NCBI RefSeq assembly: GCF_003259615.1
Contig: NZ_QLLR01000012.1
Location: 62,001 to 126,000, forward strand
From: Pedobacter cryoconitis
GTDB taxonomy: Bacteria > Bacteroidota > Bacteroidia > Sphingobacteriales > Sphingobacteriaceae
Length of the DNA: 64,000 bases
Reading direction: 5' to 3'
Both the position numbers and the translations under genes were made by a program. The first letter of the stretch is position 1. Each line of letters opens with the position of its first letter. A model generated the notes under the pieces. It was not told where the DNA came from. It made no database searches and worked only from the letters and a program-made list of their open reading frames with translations. Below are positions 35,231 to 44,135 of the stretch, piece after piece.

Positions 35231-36898
35231 TTAATTATTATAAGGCAGTACTATTTTAAACTCTGTTCCTTTATTTACTTTACTCTTTACCGTAATCTCA
35301 CCCTTCATGAAATTCACCAGTTCCTTACAAAAAGCCAACCCCAAACCAACACTACCATTCTGATTATATTGGTTCTGTATCCGGTAAAACTTCTTAAAGA
35401 TATTATTAATTTCTGGTGTAGGAATACCTATCCCCTGATCCACAAATCTGAATACAACTTTTCCTTTAATCATTCTCGCTACAATATGCAGCCGCTTATG
35501 CTCAGGACGAGAATACTTATACGCATTCTCCGCTAAGTTGTCAAAAAGACTGCCAAGCAACACCGGATCGGTAATAAATGTCCCAAAACCAGTAACCTCG
35601 TAAGTGACCACAAAATCAGGATGCTTCAACGTATGTGACTCGATTGTACTCTCAATAAAGTCTACAATATTGATTTCATCATGATTCAACTGAATAGCCC
35701 GATTTTCAATTTGCGTGAAAGCCAGTAACTTGTTCATCAGTCCATTTAACTTGTCGGCTTCCTCATCCAGGATCTTACCATACAACTTAAGCTCCCTTTC
35801 AGTCAGCGCACTCGCACTTTTAATATTATTACCTGCTATCTTGATCACACTCACAGGTGTTTTAAACTCATGCGTCAGATTATTCACAAAATCGTACTGC
35901 AATTTAAACATCTTATGATTAATATTCAGATTTCTGTAAATCAAAACAGTTACCAGAACCAAAATTCCATAGAAAAGTAACATGACCAAAGCAATAGGCA
36001 TAAAATAACTCAGGATCTCCTGAGCTACAAACGACTTTGCCGAAATAAAATAAAGCTTATAATCTGAAAATGGCCCCGGTAAAGTAATCTCTGTGGCCAC
36101 ATAATCTGTAGACGTATTTAAAGGATCATAAGTAAGCGGCTCAATTCTTATGTTTTGATATAACAGCGGACGCGTATTGATAATCCTGATCTTATAAGGA
36201 TCAAGATGAAAAGATAACATATCCTGCTGATAAACCGGAGACGGGCTCAGCTGCTGCCTTAACATCTGCTTATAGACCTTTAAATCTTCAAACCCCGGAA
36301 TATTCAGGTAAGTGATCTTGTTGGAACGGATAATGCTGAAATTCGTAAAAAGCTCTTCCTGACTAGGCACACTCGTGGTATCCAGACTCTCAATGTAAGA
36401 AATCAGCTTAATTCCTAAAGCATTAAAATCGTCTCCCCTGCTGAACTTTTTCGTATCATCCCTGGAAAACAATTTGACTGAATCCAAAGGCACTAAATCA
36501 CCAAACTGATAAATATTTTTAGGGCCAAAAGAGAAATGCCCGGTATTCAGTCCATCCCTGACCGGCGAATTGCCAATCTCAGAATCATAAAAAACCACCT
36601 TTGAAACGAAAGGATAGGCGTTAATAATCGTATCGACAAACTTCGATGCCGTCGCAGAATCAAGATAACCATTGTAATAAGAGATTTCAGGGACTTTGTT
36701 CTGAAAAAACTCATTGTAAGGCTTAATACTTTCTTCCAGTACCTTTACCTTTTCAGAGACAAACTCATTCTCTATAAATTTCTTACTGAAATTATACGCC
36801 AGAAACAGCGACAAGATAAACAGTACAGAGATCAGCACAATGAAGGTGACGATCAGTGAAAAGTTCTTACGATAGCCACTAGTTTTTTCCGGAGCCAT
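35231..36898 (-). CDS. Membrane sensor histidine kinase with a large periplasmic domain
   Basis: About 555 residues. A first membrane helix (about 12-34) is followed by a roughly 250-residue periplasmic sensor region of no family I recognise and a second helix near 295-320. The HisKA domain has the phospho-His in Leu-Thr-His-Glu-Phe-Lys-Thr-Pro near residue 344. The ATPase domain has Asn-Leu-Ala-Glu-Asn-Ala-Tyr-Lys-Tyr-Ser, Asp-Gln-Gly-Ile-Gly-Ile and Gly-Leu-Gly-Leu-Ala. I use the ATG at 36898; a GTG at 36907 directly abuts the stop of the upstream S9-like gene. It forms one unit with that gene and the regulator. Confidence 0.9.
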   Translation of the reverse strand: MAPEKTSGYRKNFSLIVTFIVLISVLFILSLFLAYNFSKKFIENEFVSEKVKVLEESIKPYNEFFQNKVPEISYYNGYLDSATASKFVDTIINAYPFVSKVVFYDSEIGNSPVRDGLNTGHFSFGPKNIYQFGDLVPLDSVKLFSRDDTKKFSRGDDFNALGIKLISYIESLDTTSVPSQEELFTNFSIIRSNKITYLNIPGFEDLKVYKQMLRQQLSPSPVYQQDMLSFHLDPYKIRIINTRPLLYQNIRIEPLTYDPLNTSTDYVATEITLPGPFSDYKLYFISAKSFVAQEILSYFMPIALVMLLFYGILVLVTVLIYRNLNINHKMFKLQYDFVNNLTHEFKTPVSVIKIAGNNIKSASALTERELKLYGKILDEEADKLNGLMNKLLAFTQIENRAIQLNHDEINIVDFIESTIESHTLKHPDFVVTYEVTGFGTFITDPVLLGSLFDNLAENAYKYSRPEHKRLHIVARMIKGKVVFRFVDQGIGIPTPEINNIFKKFYRIQNQYNQNGSVGLGLAFCKELVNFMKGEITVKSKVNKGTEFKIVLPYNN

Positions 36899-36907
36899 AT
36901 TATTCAC

Positions 36908-38800
36908 CTATTTCCTGGATAAATTTACAGACAAAAATTGCTCCAATGAAGCATATAGCTTCTGACGCATATCCTCACCCTGCGGAGAAAATTCATTATA
37001 TTCTTTTTCCAGATAAGTCACATTCACATTTCTTTTTTTAAGCTCTTTTACAAACTGAACAGCCTCACCGGAATTGCTCCTTGGATCTTTCGGACTCTGC
37101 GCAAGAAACACGGGAACCCTGAATTTATCTGCGTGAAACACCGGAGAAACCTGTCTCATCCGGTCACCCTCTGTTACAGGATTACCGATCACCTCATAGT
37201 ACATCTGCAAATTGGTCTTCAAAAATGGGGGAATGGACTTCAGGTAACTAAATAAATTTATCACTCCAGAATTAGAGCCGCCGCAAACATACATCCCCGG
37301 ACTCGAATATAAACTATTTAACGCGATATAACCACCAAATCCAGAACCATAAATAGCGATTTTCCTTGGATTCGCAATTTTATTCTCAATGAGCCATCTT
37401 ACGCCATCATTAATATCATCTTTGATTTTACCACCCCATTGACCAGATCCTGCAGCCGCAAAAGACTTCCCGTAACCGGATGAGCCTCTATAGTTCACCT
37501 GAAACACTGCGTACCCTCTATTTGCAAGGAACTGCACCTCTGCTTTGTAACCCCAGGAGTCTCTGCGTCCCGGGCCATCATGCGGCAAAACAACCACAGG
37601 AAGGTTTGAAGACGGTTTATTAATCGGTAAAGTAAGGTACCCCTGTATTTTTAATCCGTCACGTGCGGTATAAGAAACAGGTTTCATTTCGCACATTTCA
37701 GCTTCTTTAACGTAAGGATTAAAATCACTTAGTTTTCTGATCGTACCTTTATTGGCGATATATAAGTAATAAGAACCCGGATTCCTATCTGTAAATGTTC
37801 TTACAATAAATGTATTCTCTGCTTTATCTCTGTCAATAATTCTGGATTCAGTACCTGGTAATAATTTATCAAGCTTTTCATATAACTTTTTGACAGAAGG
37901 GTCCAGATAGTGCTTCTCCTTTTTCCAGGTTTCACAGATTACAAAAGCTATTGTTTTCTTGGATTCTGAATATTGAGCATCCACTACATTCAGCGTATCG
38001 TTACTGAAAAGTACTTTGCTTTCTTTCCCCGTCAGACAATTTAATTCTATTAGTGCATTTTTATCTCTGTTGACGTTAGAAATCGCGTAAACAATATTTG
38101 GCCTCACGTCCGAAATCGCAATAGGCGTGAAAGTAGTTTTAAAATTATTGGTCACTACAGCTCTGAAGGCCTGGTTTTCAGTTTCCCTGTAGAGTAAAGT
38201 CTGGTTTACCCCATCACTGGTAGTGGCCAGGCGTATCTGCCCTTTCGAATCTGTAACCCAGTTGGTAATGTTTCCGGGATTCCTGGCAGCCATGTCCATC
38301 TGACCGTCCCTTACATTTAAGCGGTAAACATCAAATACTGTGGAATCTCTTTTATTAGACGAAACCAATAAGAATTTACCATCTATCAGCTGATCTTTGA
38401 GAACGTGCATCCTGCTTTTCCCATTGTCACTCAGCTGACGTTCATTTTCTCCGTTTTTATTGATAATAAAAATATCAGATAACCGGTCTGCACCAGCTTT
38501 TTCTTTATAATAAACGATTTCATCATTACTCACCCAGAAATAATAATTGATATTCTTTTCGTTCAATTGTGTGATCTGTGAGGATCTGCCAGTAGTCAGA
38601 TCTTCTACAAATAAGTTTTGCTTTTTACCCTGCAATTTCAAATAAGACATAGTTTTACCGTCCAGAGAAATTGCATAAGAACCCTTATCCTGTGCCTTAA
38701 AGAAGTCGGCTACAGGAATAACCCTTACCTGCCTGCTTTGCCGGCAAGCACTAAAAAGGGCTAGAAGAACAATTAATAAATATCTTTTCTTTAGGGTCAT
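36908..38800 (-). CDS. S9-family (prolyl oligopeptidase-like) lipoprotein with degenerate active site
   Basis: The 630-residue protein has a signal peptide with lipobox Phe-Ser-Ala-Cys (Cys19), a beta-propeller-like middle region, and a C-terminal alpha/beta-hydrolase domain. The hydrolase elbow reads Gly-Ser-Gly-Phe-Gly-Gly, so the nucleophile position (about 487) is Gly instead of Ser. The Asp is kept in Pro-Lys-Asp-Pro-Arg (572), but the catalytic His position (about 602) is Asn in Tyr-Asn-Glu-Phe. It is therefore predicted to lack peptidase activity. I start at the ATG at 38800 because it gives the lipoprotein signal; the frame extends to 38938. The histidine kinase follows at once. Confidence 0.85.
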   Translation of the reverse strand: MTLKKRYLLIVLLALFSACRQSRQVRVIPVADFFKAQDKGSYAISLDGKTMSYLKLQGKKQNLFVEDLTTGRSSQITQLNEKNINYYFWVSNDEIVYYKEKAGADRLSDIFIINKNGENERQLSDNGKSRMHVLKDQLIDGKFLLVSSNKRDSTVFDVYRLNVRDGQMDMAARNPGNITNWVTDSKGQIRLATTSDGVNQTLLYRETENQAFRAVVTNNFKTTFTPIAISDVRPNIVYAISNVNRDKNALIELNCLTGKESKVLFSNDTLNVVDAQYSESKKTIAFVICETWKKEKHYLDPSVKKLYEKLDKLLPGTESRIIDRDKAENTFIVRTFTDRNPGSYYLYIANKGTIRKLSDFNPYVKEAEMCEMKPVSYTARDGLKIQGYLTLPINKPSSNLPVVVLPHDGPGRRDSWGYKAEVQFLANRGYAVFQVNYRGSSGYGKSFAAAGSGQWGGKIKDDINDGVRWLIENKIANPRKIAIYGSGFGGYIALNSLYSSPGMYVCGGSNSGVINLFSYLKSIPPFLKTNLQMYYEVIGNPVTEGDRMRQVSPVFHADKFRVPVFLAQSPKDPRSNSGEAVQFVKELKKRNVNVTYLEKEYNEFSPQGEDMRQKLYASLEQFLSVNLSRK

Positions 38801-38817
38801 AGCATTGTGGTAGCCTG

Positions 38818-38845
38818 CAAAAATACGCAACGCCATCTGTCTAAA
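38818..38845 (-). promoter_or_regulatory. Promoter of the S9-like/kinase/regulator unit
   Basis: On the minus strand TTTA (38845-38842), a 16-base spacer and TATTTTTG (38825-38818, perfect TAnnTTTG) lie about 18 bases before the ATG at 38800. The spacer is slightly short. Confidence 0.45.
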
Positions 38846-39034
38846 CAGGCAATACACTAATATTGTTACCTGAACAGCAATGGAGAGCGACTCAAAATAG
38901 GAATATTTTATCGCTGATAAAGAAATGTCCGGTAACATTTAAAATACGGGTAATCCTGGGTGATGGGAAACCACAATTTATTATCTTTATTTTTGATAAC
39001 AATTTCTTTGCTGTTCAGGTTGATTCAGAACATT

Positions 39035-40846
39035 ATGATCAAAACAATATTGGCAATTATACTTTGCTTTACAGGTTCACTATCATTATTGGCACAAACT
39101 AATAATGATAATGAAATGGCGATGCTATATTATCAAAATGGAGATTATCAAAAAGCTTCCATATTACTGGAGAAAATAGCCATCAAAACAAAGAACGAAG
39201 CTTATTTAGACCTTTACTTCAATGCCCTTATCAAATCAAAACAATATGAGGTAGCTGATAAAGCGATTAAAAAGCTGATCAAACAAAACCCCGGATCGTC
39301 AAAATATCTGACTATACAGGGCCGGATTTATAAGGAAAAAGGAGAACTGGATAATGCGGCAAAGACTTTTGATCAGCTTTTGCATTCCCTTCCTGAAGAT
39401 GAATCTAAAATAAGAACGCTGGCAAATGATTTATACCAGATAGGCGAATATGATCTGGCTGCGGATGTATTTCTGCAAGCGCGGAAAAATCAGAAGAACA
39501 ATCAGCTCTTCACTTTTGAACTGTTAAGCATTTATCGTTTCAAAAAGGACAAAAACAAGCTGGGGGAAGAATATTTAAATGCTTTGTCTACCATGCCGCA
39601 AATGTTACAGCAGGCTGAGACGGTATTACCATCGGTCTTTGAAACGAATGCCGATTACCAGACACTTCAGAATTCTCTATTCAAAAGGATACAGAAAGAT
39701 CCGCAAAATGAATCTTACTCAAAGCTGCTGATCTGGCAATTTTTGCAGCAAAAAGAATATGATATGGCACTGCGCCAATTAATTGCACAGGATAAAAGAA
39801 TTAAGGATGACGGAACTATCTTATTTGAACATGCGCAGATATTTGCCTCTAATAAAGCTTATGATACGGCTATCAAAGCATATACTTATCTAGCATTGAA
39901 GGGCAAGGATAGCCCCTATTATCTATCTTCCAAGTTAGCATTGATCGATGCCAGTTATCAAGCGCTTTTATTGGGGAAAAATGAGCAGAAAGATGTGGTA
40001 GCACTTGCGGCTCAATATCAGGAGATCCTGGATGAATACGGCAGGAATGCTAAAACACTTTTTGCACTCAGAAAATGGGCAAATCTACAGGCTTATTATC
40101 TGAAGGATCTTAAAAAGGCAGAATCCGCATTGGAAGAAGCTATAAAAATTCCGGGTATCGCCAGTGCTGAACTGGCTGAAATGAAACTCGAGCTTGGAGA
40201 TATTTACAGACTTACACAACAACCTTGGGAGGCCATTTTGATGTATGAGCAGGTCGCTAAGGAGTTTGAAAATCAAAACATAGGAACAGAAGCAAAATAC
40301 AGATCTGCAAGGTTATCATTTGAACAGGGAAATTTCAGTTATGCTAAATCGCAGGCAGATGTATTAAAGGCTTCAACAGAACAATTGATAGCGAATGATG
40401 CGCTAAATCTCAGCCTTTTGATCTCCGACCACCTGGAAACCAAAACGGATACACTGGCGCTTAAAATGTATGCCGCTGCTGAATCATTACAATTCAGAAA
40501 CCTCCATAAGGAAGCTATAGCCAAAGTGGACAGCATTGCCTTGTTATATCCTAAAAACAGTCTTACTGATGATATTTTGATGTTTAAATCAAACATATAT
40601 ATCAAAAACAGGGATTTCGCTCTTGCTGTGCCTTTGCTTAAAGAATTGATCGGACATCAGCAAAAAGGAAACTGGGCAGATGAAGCGTTGTTTATCCTTG
40701 CCGGAATCTATGAAGACCAATTGAACGATCCTGAGCAAGCTAAGACATTATATCAAAAATTGATTGTGGACTTTCCGGGAAGTATGTTTGTAACTGAGGC
40801 ACGCAAGCATTTCAGGAAATTGAGAGGTGATCCTATGGAATCCTGA
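39035..40846 (+). CDS. Periplasmic TPR-repeat protein
   Basis: About 603 residues: a signal peptide (ending Leu-Leu-Ala-Gln near residue 20), then tetratricopeptide helices along most of the length. Recognisable TPR units (Gly-Asp-Tyr-x-Lys-Ala, Gly-Glu-Leu-Asp-Asn-Ala-Ala) lie near the N-terminus, and a C-terminal unit ends Asp-Pro-Glu-Gln-Ala-Lys-x-Leu-Tyr-Gln-Lys-Leu. TPR proteins are scaffolds, often in outer-membrane or type IX assembly, but nothing identifies a partner here. The ATG at 39035 is chosen because it begins a clean signal peptide. It is divergent from the S9-like gene. Confidence 0.8.
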   Translation: MIKTILAIILCFTGSLSLLAQTNNDNEMAMLYYQNGDYQKASILLEKIAIKTKNEAYLDLYFNALIKSKQYEVADKAIKKLIKQNPGSSKYLTIQGRIYKEKGELDNAAKTFDQLLHSLPEDESKIRTLANDLYQIGEYDLAADVFLQARKNQKNNQLFTFELLSIYRFKKDKNKLGEEYLNALSTMPQMLQQAETVLPSVFETNADYQTLQNSLFKRIQKDPQNESYSKLLIWQFLQQKEYDMALRQLIAQDKRIKDDGTILFEHAQIFASNKAYDTAIKAYTYLALKGKDSPYYLSSKLALIDASYQALLLGKNEQKDVVALAAQYQEILDEYGRNAKTLFALRKWANLQAYYLKDLKKAESALEEAIKIPGIASAELAEMKLELGDIYRLTQQPWEAILMYEQVAKEFENQNIGTEAKYRSARLSFEQGNFSYAKSQADVLKASTEQLIANDALNLSLLISDHLETKTDTLALKMYAAAESLQFRNLHKEAIAKVDSIALLYPKNSLTDDILMFKSNIYIKNRDFALAVPLLKELIGHQQKGNWADEALFILAGIYEDQLNDPEQAKTLYQKLIVDFPGSMFVTEARKHFRKLRGDPMES

Positions 40847-40888
40847 ATTTATTCCTGTAATTTATAAAATTACACAAACTCTTAATTA

Positions 40889-40896
40889 TATCTTTG
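40889..40896 (+). promoter_or_regulatory. -7 element of the DUF4286 gene, four bases before its ATG
   Basis: TATCTTTG, a perfect TAnnTTTG match, ends four bases before the ATG at 40901. It predicts a leaderless or nearly leaderless transcript covering this gene and rfbC. No good -33 box is visible. Confidence 0.45.
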
Positions 40897-40900
40897 TGCC

Positions 40901-41203
40901 ATGTTATTATACAATGTAACCCTGATTATTGAAGAAGCTTCTGCTGCGGCATGGCTGCAATGGATGCAAGAAGAACATATTCCTGAAGTAATGGCTACTG
41001 GATTATTCGTTTCCAACAGATTATTAAAAGTAGTCGATTCACCAAATGAAGGTGTAACTTATTGCGCACAATACGTTGTACAGTCAATTGAAGATTATGA
41101 TGCTTATCAGTTAACGCATGCAAATGCGCTGGCAGCAGAATTAAATAGTCGTTTTAAGGATAAATTCGTTTCTTTCACTACCGTAATGGAATATATAGCC
41201 TAA
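40901..41203 (+). CDS. DUF4286 family protein
   Basis: A 100-residue soluble protein that starts Met-Leu-Leu-Tyr-Asn-Val-Thr. It has Trp-Leu-Gln-Trp-Met near residue 22, His-Ile-Pro-Glu-Val in the first helix and Tyr-Cys-Ala-Gln-Tyr in a later strand. These fit DUF4286, a small ferredoxin-like fold family widespread in Bacteroidota and of unknown function. It lies 2 bp before rfbC, so the two are translated from one message. Confidence 0.8.
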   Translation: MLLYNVTLIIEEASAAAWLQWMQEEHIPEVMATGLFVSNRLLKVVDSPNEGVTYCAQYVVQSIEDYDAYQLTHANALAAELNSRFKDKFVSFTTVMEYIA

Positions 41204-41205
41204 TT

Positions 41206-41760
41206 ATGAATATGATACAAACACCTATAGCTGATCTTTTTGTTATCGAACCTAAAGTATGGAAAGATAACCGTGGCTATTTTTACGAGAGTTTTAGTGC
41301 GCGCGCATTTGCCGGAGCCGGCATTGAGGCCGACTTTGTACAAGACAATCAATCTTTCTCACAAAAAGGTACTTTGCGTGGTTTACATGCTCAGAAAGCT
41401 CCTTTTGCACAAGGAAAACTGGTAAGGGTTATACAGGGTAAGGTACTTGATGTTGCTGTTGATGTCAGGAAAGGATCTGCTACTTATGGTCAGCATTTCA
41501 GCATCGTCCTGAGTGGTGAAAACCATAAGCAATTATGGGTTCCGCCAGGGTTCCTTCATGGTTTCTTAACACTTGAAGATGATACTATTTTCACCTACAA
41601 AGTGACTAATTATTACGATAAAGAGTCCGAATGTGGTGTAATCTGGAATGATGCAGATCTGAATATCAACTGGAGCGAAGAGCTAACCAAAGAAGAGCTT
41701 TTACTTTCTGATAAGGATTTGGTACTTTCTTCTTTTAAAGATTTCGTGAGCCCTTTTTAA
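41206..41760 (+). CDS. rfbC: dTDP-4-dehydrorhamnose 3,5-epimerase
   Basis: RfbC epimerises dTDP-4-keto-6-deoxyglucose at C3 and C5 on the way to dTDP-L-rhamnose. The 184-residue cupin has Asp-Asn-Arg-Gly-Tyr-Phe-Tyr-Glu-Ser-Phe near residue 21 and Gly-Thr-Leu-Arg-Gly-Leu-His near 60 with the catalytic His. Pro-Pro-Gly-Phe-Leu-His-Gly-Phe near 114 and a Tyr-Lys-Val-Thr-Asn-Tyr-Tyr stretch complete the site. The other rhamnose genes (rfbA, B and D) are not next to it. Confidence 0.93.
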   Translation: MNMIQTPIADLFVIEPKVWKDNRGYFYESFSARAFAGAGIEADFVQDNQSFSQKGTLRGLHAQKAPFAQGKLVRVIQGKVLDVAVDVRKGSATYGQHFSIVLSGENHKQLWVPPGFLHGFLTLEDDTIFTYKVTNYYDKESECGVIWNDADLNINWSEELTKEELLLSDKDLVLSSFKDFVSPF

Positions 41761-41771
41761 TTCACGAGTTA

Positions 41772-41833
41772 ATATCATTCTATAAAAAATGGGCATCCGG
41801 ATAATCCGGATGCCCATTTTTTATAGAATGATA
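41772..41833. terminator. Bidirectional terminator between rfbC and the OmpA gene
   Basis: A nearly perfect stem of about 29 bp (41772-41801 with 41805-41833) whose apex is GGGCATCCGGA / TCCGGATGCCC with a 3-base loop. A and T runs flank the GC core on both sides. Confidence 0.9.
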
Positions 41834-41834
41834 A

Positions 41835-42677
41835 TTATTTTTTGATCAGGTTATACAGTTCATCCAATTTAGGCGACAGTACAATTTCAATCCTGCGGTT
41901 CTTGCTTCTTCCTTCCGGAGTAGTATTCAGCTCTAATGGCTGGAATTCACCTTTTCCTGTTGCAGTTAACCTTACACCCGGAACTTTTTCAGTTTCTGTC
42001 AGGTAACGCACTACAGAAGTAGAGCGTAATACACTTAAGTCCCAGTTATCCTTAATCTGACCCAGGTTAGTGATTTTCTGTGAATCTGTATGTCCTTCTA
42101 CTGCAATGATGATCTCCGGCTGCTCTTTTAATACTTTGGCCAGCTGAGCCAATGCCTGTTTTCCTTTTTCATCAATAATAATACTTGCTGAAGGGAATAA
42201 GAGTTTATCAGTCAGAGAGACATAAACTTTACCGTTTTTCATTTCTACGGTTAATCCGTTCTTAGAGAATCCAAGCAGTGCCTGTTCTAATTTTTCTTTT
42301 AATTGATTAGAGGCTTCGTCACGTTTACGCAACACATCTTCTACTTCTTTAAGGCGTTGTTCACGCTTTTTAAGGTCGTCTGAGAGCTTACTGATCGCCG
42401 AGGAACTATTATCCTTTAACTTGGCATAACTGCCGTTTATCGCTTTATATTTACCTTGAAGCTCATTGAGCTGACCATTCAGGTTGGCAGTGTCACGTTG
42501 TAATTTAGAAATGGCGCTCTGCAGGTGATCAATGGATTCCTGTGCTCCGCTCCATCCGGTACCTAATGAGTCTTGTTTAGCCAATAAGGCTTTGTACTTT
42601 TTTGGCGACAGGACTACACATGAACTGAATGCACTGGCTAATAAACCGATGCTTAAAAACAAAATAACTCTCTTCAT
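41835..42677 (-). CDS. OmpA-family peptidoglycan-binding lipoprotein
   Basis: The 280-residue protein has a lipobox ending Phe-Ser-Ser-Cys (Cys20), then a coiled-coil stalk (about 30-130). An OmpA C-terminal domain follows, with Glu-Gly-His-Thr-Asp-Ser near residue 197, Ser-Val-Leu-Arg-Ser-Thr-Ser-Val-Val-Arg-Tyr-Leu and Ser-Lys-Asn-Arg-Arg-Ile-Glu-Ile. The domain binds diaminopimelate in peptidoglycan, linking the outer membrane to the wall. It follows the DUF2461 gene by 2 bp and ends just before a shared terminator. Confidence 0.9.
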   Translation of the reverse strand: MKRVILFLSIGLLASAFSSCVVLSPKKYKALLAKQDSLGTGWSGAQESIDHLQSAISKLQRDTANLNGQLNELQGKYKAINGSYAKLKDNSSSAISKLSDDLKKREQRLKEVEDVLRKRDEASNQLKEKLEQALLGFSKNGLTVEMKNGKVYVSLTDKLLFPSASIIIDEKGKQALAQLAKVLKEQPEIIIAVEGHTDSQKITNLGQIKDNWDLSVLRSTSVVRYLTETEKVPGVRLTATGKGEFQPLELNTTPEGRSKNRRIEIVLSPKLDELYNLIKK

Positions 42678-42679
42678 AA

Positions 42680-43342
42680 TTATGGTGCTATGGCTCCCCT
42701 CAGGAAGCGGACGAATGGGTATATACCTGTAAATGCTTTTTTTAAGTGATTAACCAAGGCAGGTTTTACTAGTTCTGCATCGGTGAGTGGTAAAACAGCA
42801 ATGAAGCTTTTGAGTTTTAACAGCTCAATATGAGGATGCTCCGGATCATATCCTTTAGGGGCTTTCTTCAGCGTATCATTTTTACTCAGCTCAAACTGGT
42901 CTGTAAAACCTTTAGCTTCTATAATTTCAAGAAACTCTGAGGTATTATAATCTATTTCTTCTCTTATTTTTTTAAGCAGCGGAGCCTCTGGCATCCAGTA
43001 ACCGCCGGCAAAAAAGGAGTTGCCTGGCTGAAGGTGTAAATAGAATTCCGGTCCGTTCCCATTCGAGTTTTTCACAGAGAAGGAAACTCCAAAGTTGTTC
43101 TTATAGGGGTCTTTATTTTTACTGAACCGCACATCCCTGTAAATACGCATCACGCATTTCTTAGCTTGTGTTTCGAGTGGAAATTGCGGATCAACGGTCG
43201 CAAGAATAGGAATAAGTTCCTCAACAAGGTGAATCACATCAGCCTTTGCTGTTTCATAGACTTCCTTGTTCAGGGCAAACCATTCCCTGTTATTATTTGC
43301 TGCTACTGCGCTTAAAAAAGCTAGTGTTTCTGGCTTAATCAT
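42680..43342 (-). CDS. DUF2461 family protein
   Basis: The 220-residue protein has the family opening Leu-Ala-Ala/Asn-Asn-Asn-Arg-Glu-Trp-Phe near residue 16. Later it has Arg-Ile-Tyr-Arg-Asp-Val-Arg-Phe-Ser-Lys-Asn-Lys-Asp-Pro-Tyr-Lys near 70 and Phe-Ala-Gly-Gly-Tyr-Trp. These are clear marks of DUF2461 (TIGR02453-like), whose function is unknown. Its ATG overlaps the stop of the DUF983 gene by four bases. Confidence 0.88.
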   Translation of the reverse strand: MIKPETLAFLSAVAANNNREWFALNKEVYETAKADVIHLVEELIPILATVDPQFPLETQAKKCVMRIYRDVRFSKNKDPYKNNFGVSFSVKNSNGNGPEFYLHLQPGNSFFAGGYWMPEAPLLKKIREEIDYNTSEFLEIIEAKGFTDQFELSKNDTLKKAPKGYDPEHPHIELLKLKSFIAVLPLTDAELVKPALVNHLKKAFTGIYPFVRFLRGAIAP

Positions 43343-43737
43343 GGTCTGTCGTAATAGGCGTTATAACTAATTTTAGGAGAGAGCCAATGTAATAAAATCA
43401 CGCGGGAATAACGATAGTTAAAGGGTGCAAGAACTAAGCATCCACTAAAAATCACCCCTACATACATCCATAAGGAATCAAATTCCAGGTTACCCCCGGA
43501 AAAGACATAGGTTGCAATGCCCACGGCAATCATTTCCATTACATTCATTGCATAGCTTACGTACATAGAGGCATAAAAATAACCTGGCTCTATTTCGTAG
43601 CGCTGTCCGCAATGACTGCAAATATCATTTGTACGTTGTAAATCGAAACCATATAAAGTACCGGTAAAGATATCTCCTCTGCGGCAATGCGGACATTTAC
43701 CGTTTACCAGTGCATATAGCTTGGTCGTTTTCTCCAT
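43339..43737 (-). CDS. DUF983 membrane protein
   Basis: The 132-residue protein has two zinc-finger-like pairs near the N-terminus (Cys-Pro-His-Cys at 15-18 and Cys-Ser-His-Cys at 40-43), then two to three membrane helices. This is the DUF983 pattern. Relatives often occur near cytochrome oxidase genes, as here, but a role in oxidase assembly is only an inference. It overlaps the DUF2461 gene downstream. Confidence 0.85.
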   Translation of the reverse strand: MEKTTKLYALVNGKCPHCRRGDIFTGTLYGFDLQRTNDICSHCGQRYEIEPGYFYASMYVSYAMNVMEMIAVGIATYVFSGGNLEFDSLWMYVGVIFSGCLVLAPFNYRYSRVILLHWLSPKISYNAYYDRP

Positions 43738-43752
43738 CTAAGCTGAAAGAGA

Positions 43753-44004
43753 TCAGGAACGCAGCGAGGCTTGTGAACGACGGTATCTTTTATACCACAG
43801 GAAGCCTATTGCAGCAATCATCAGGTAAGGAATTGCCATCAGGTATAAAACACCTGTATTCAAGCCTACAGCCTGTGTATTCCCGTTTTGAGTTCCCTGC
43901 TCTGCACTAATTGTACACATGGCACATTGTGCAGCAGCTTTCTGCAGACCAGCTCCTGCTGTTACAGCAACCAAAAGAATAAAGAAGATAATAGCTCTTT
44001 TCAT
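43753..44004 (-). CDS. Small exported membrane protein with a Cys-Ala-Met-Cys motif
   Basis: An 83-residue protein: a signal-like helix (1-25), then Gln-Cys-Ala-Met-Cys-Thr (residues 26-31), a short polar loop, a membrane helix (about 50-70) and a basic tail with Lys-Arg-Tyr-Arg-Arg. A CxxC next to the membrane could bind copper or form a disulfide. That is attractive because it lies between DUF983 and the oxidase cluster, but it remains inference. I do not recognise a named family. Confidence 0.65.
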   Translation of the reverse strand: MKRAIIFFILLVAVTAGAGLQKAAAQCAMCTISAEQGTQNGNTQAVGLNTGVLYLMAIPYLMIAAIGFLWYKRYRRSQASLRS

Positions 44005-44135
44005 TGGATTCTATTGTTTACGAAACTTGCAAAAAACAAGTTTCATCAGGTGAATTACTAACTATAGCAAATATAAGATTAAACGAACAATTAAGCCTGA
44101 CATTACATAAGTCTAATGTAAAAATGCCGGGTTGT

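Noticed and set aside
38801-38938. Longer start for the S9-like lipoprotein
   Set aside because: The extension buries the signal peptide and lipobox inside the chain, and the promoter signal at 38818-38845 lies within it.
38960-39034. Longer start for the TPR protein
   Set aside because: The extra 25 residues form a second hydrophobic stretch before an already complete signal peptide, so the ATG at 39035 is better.
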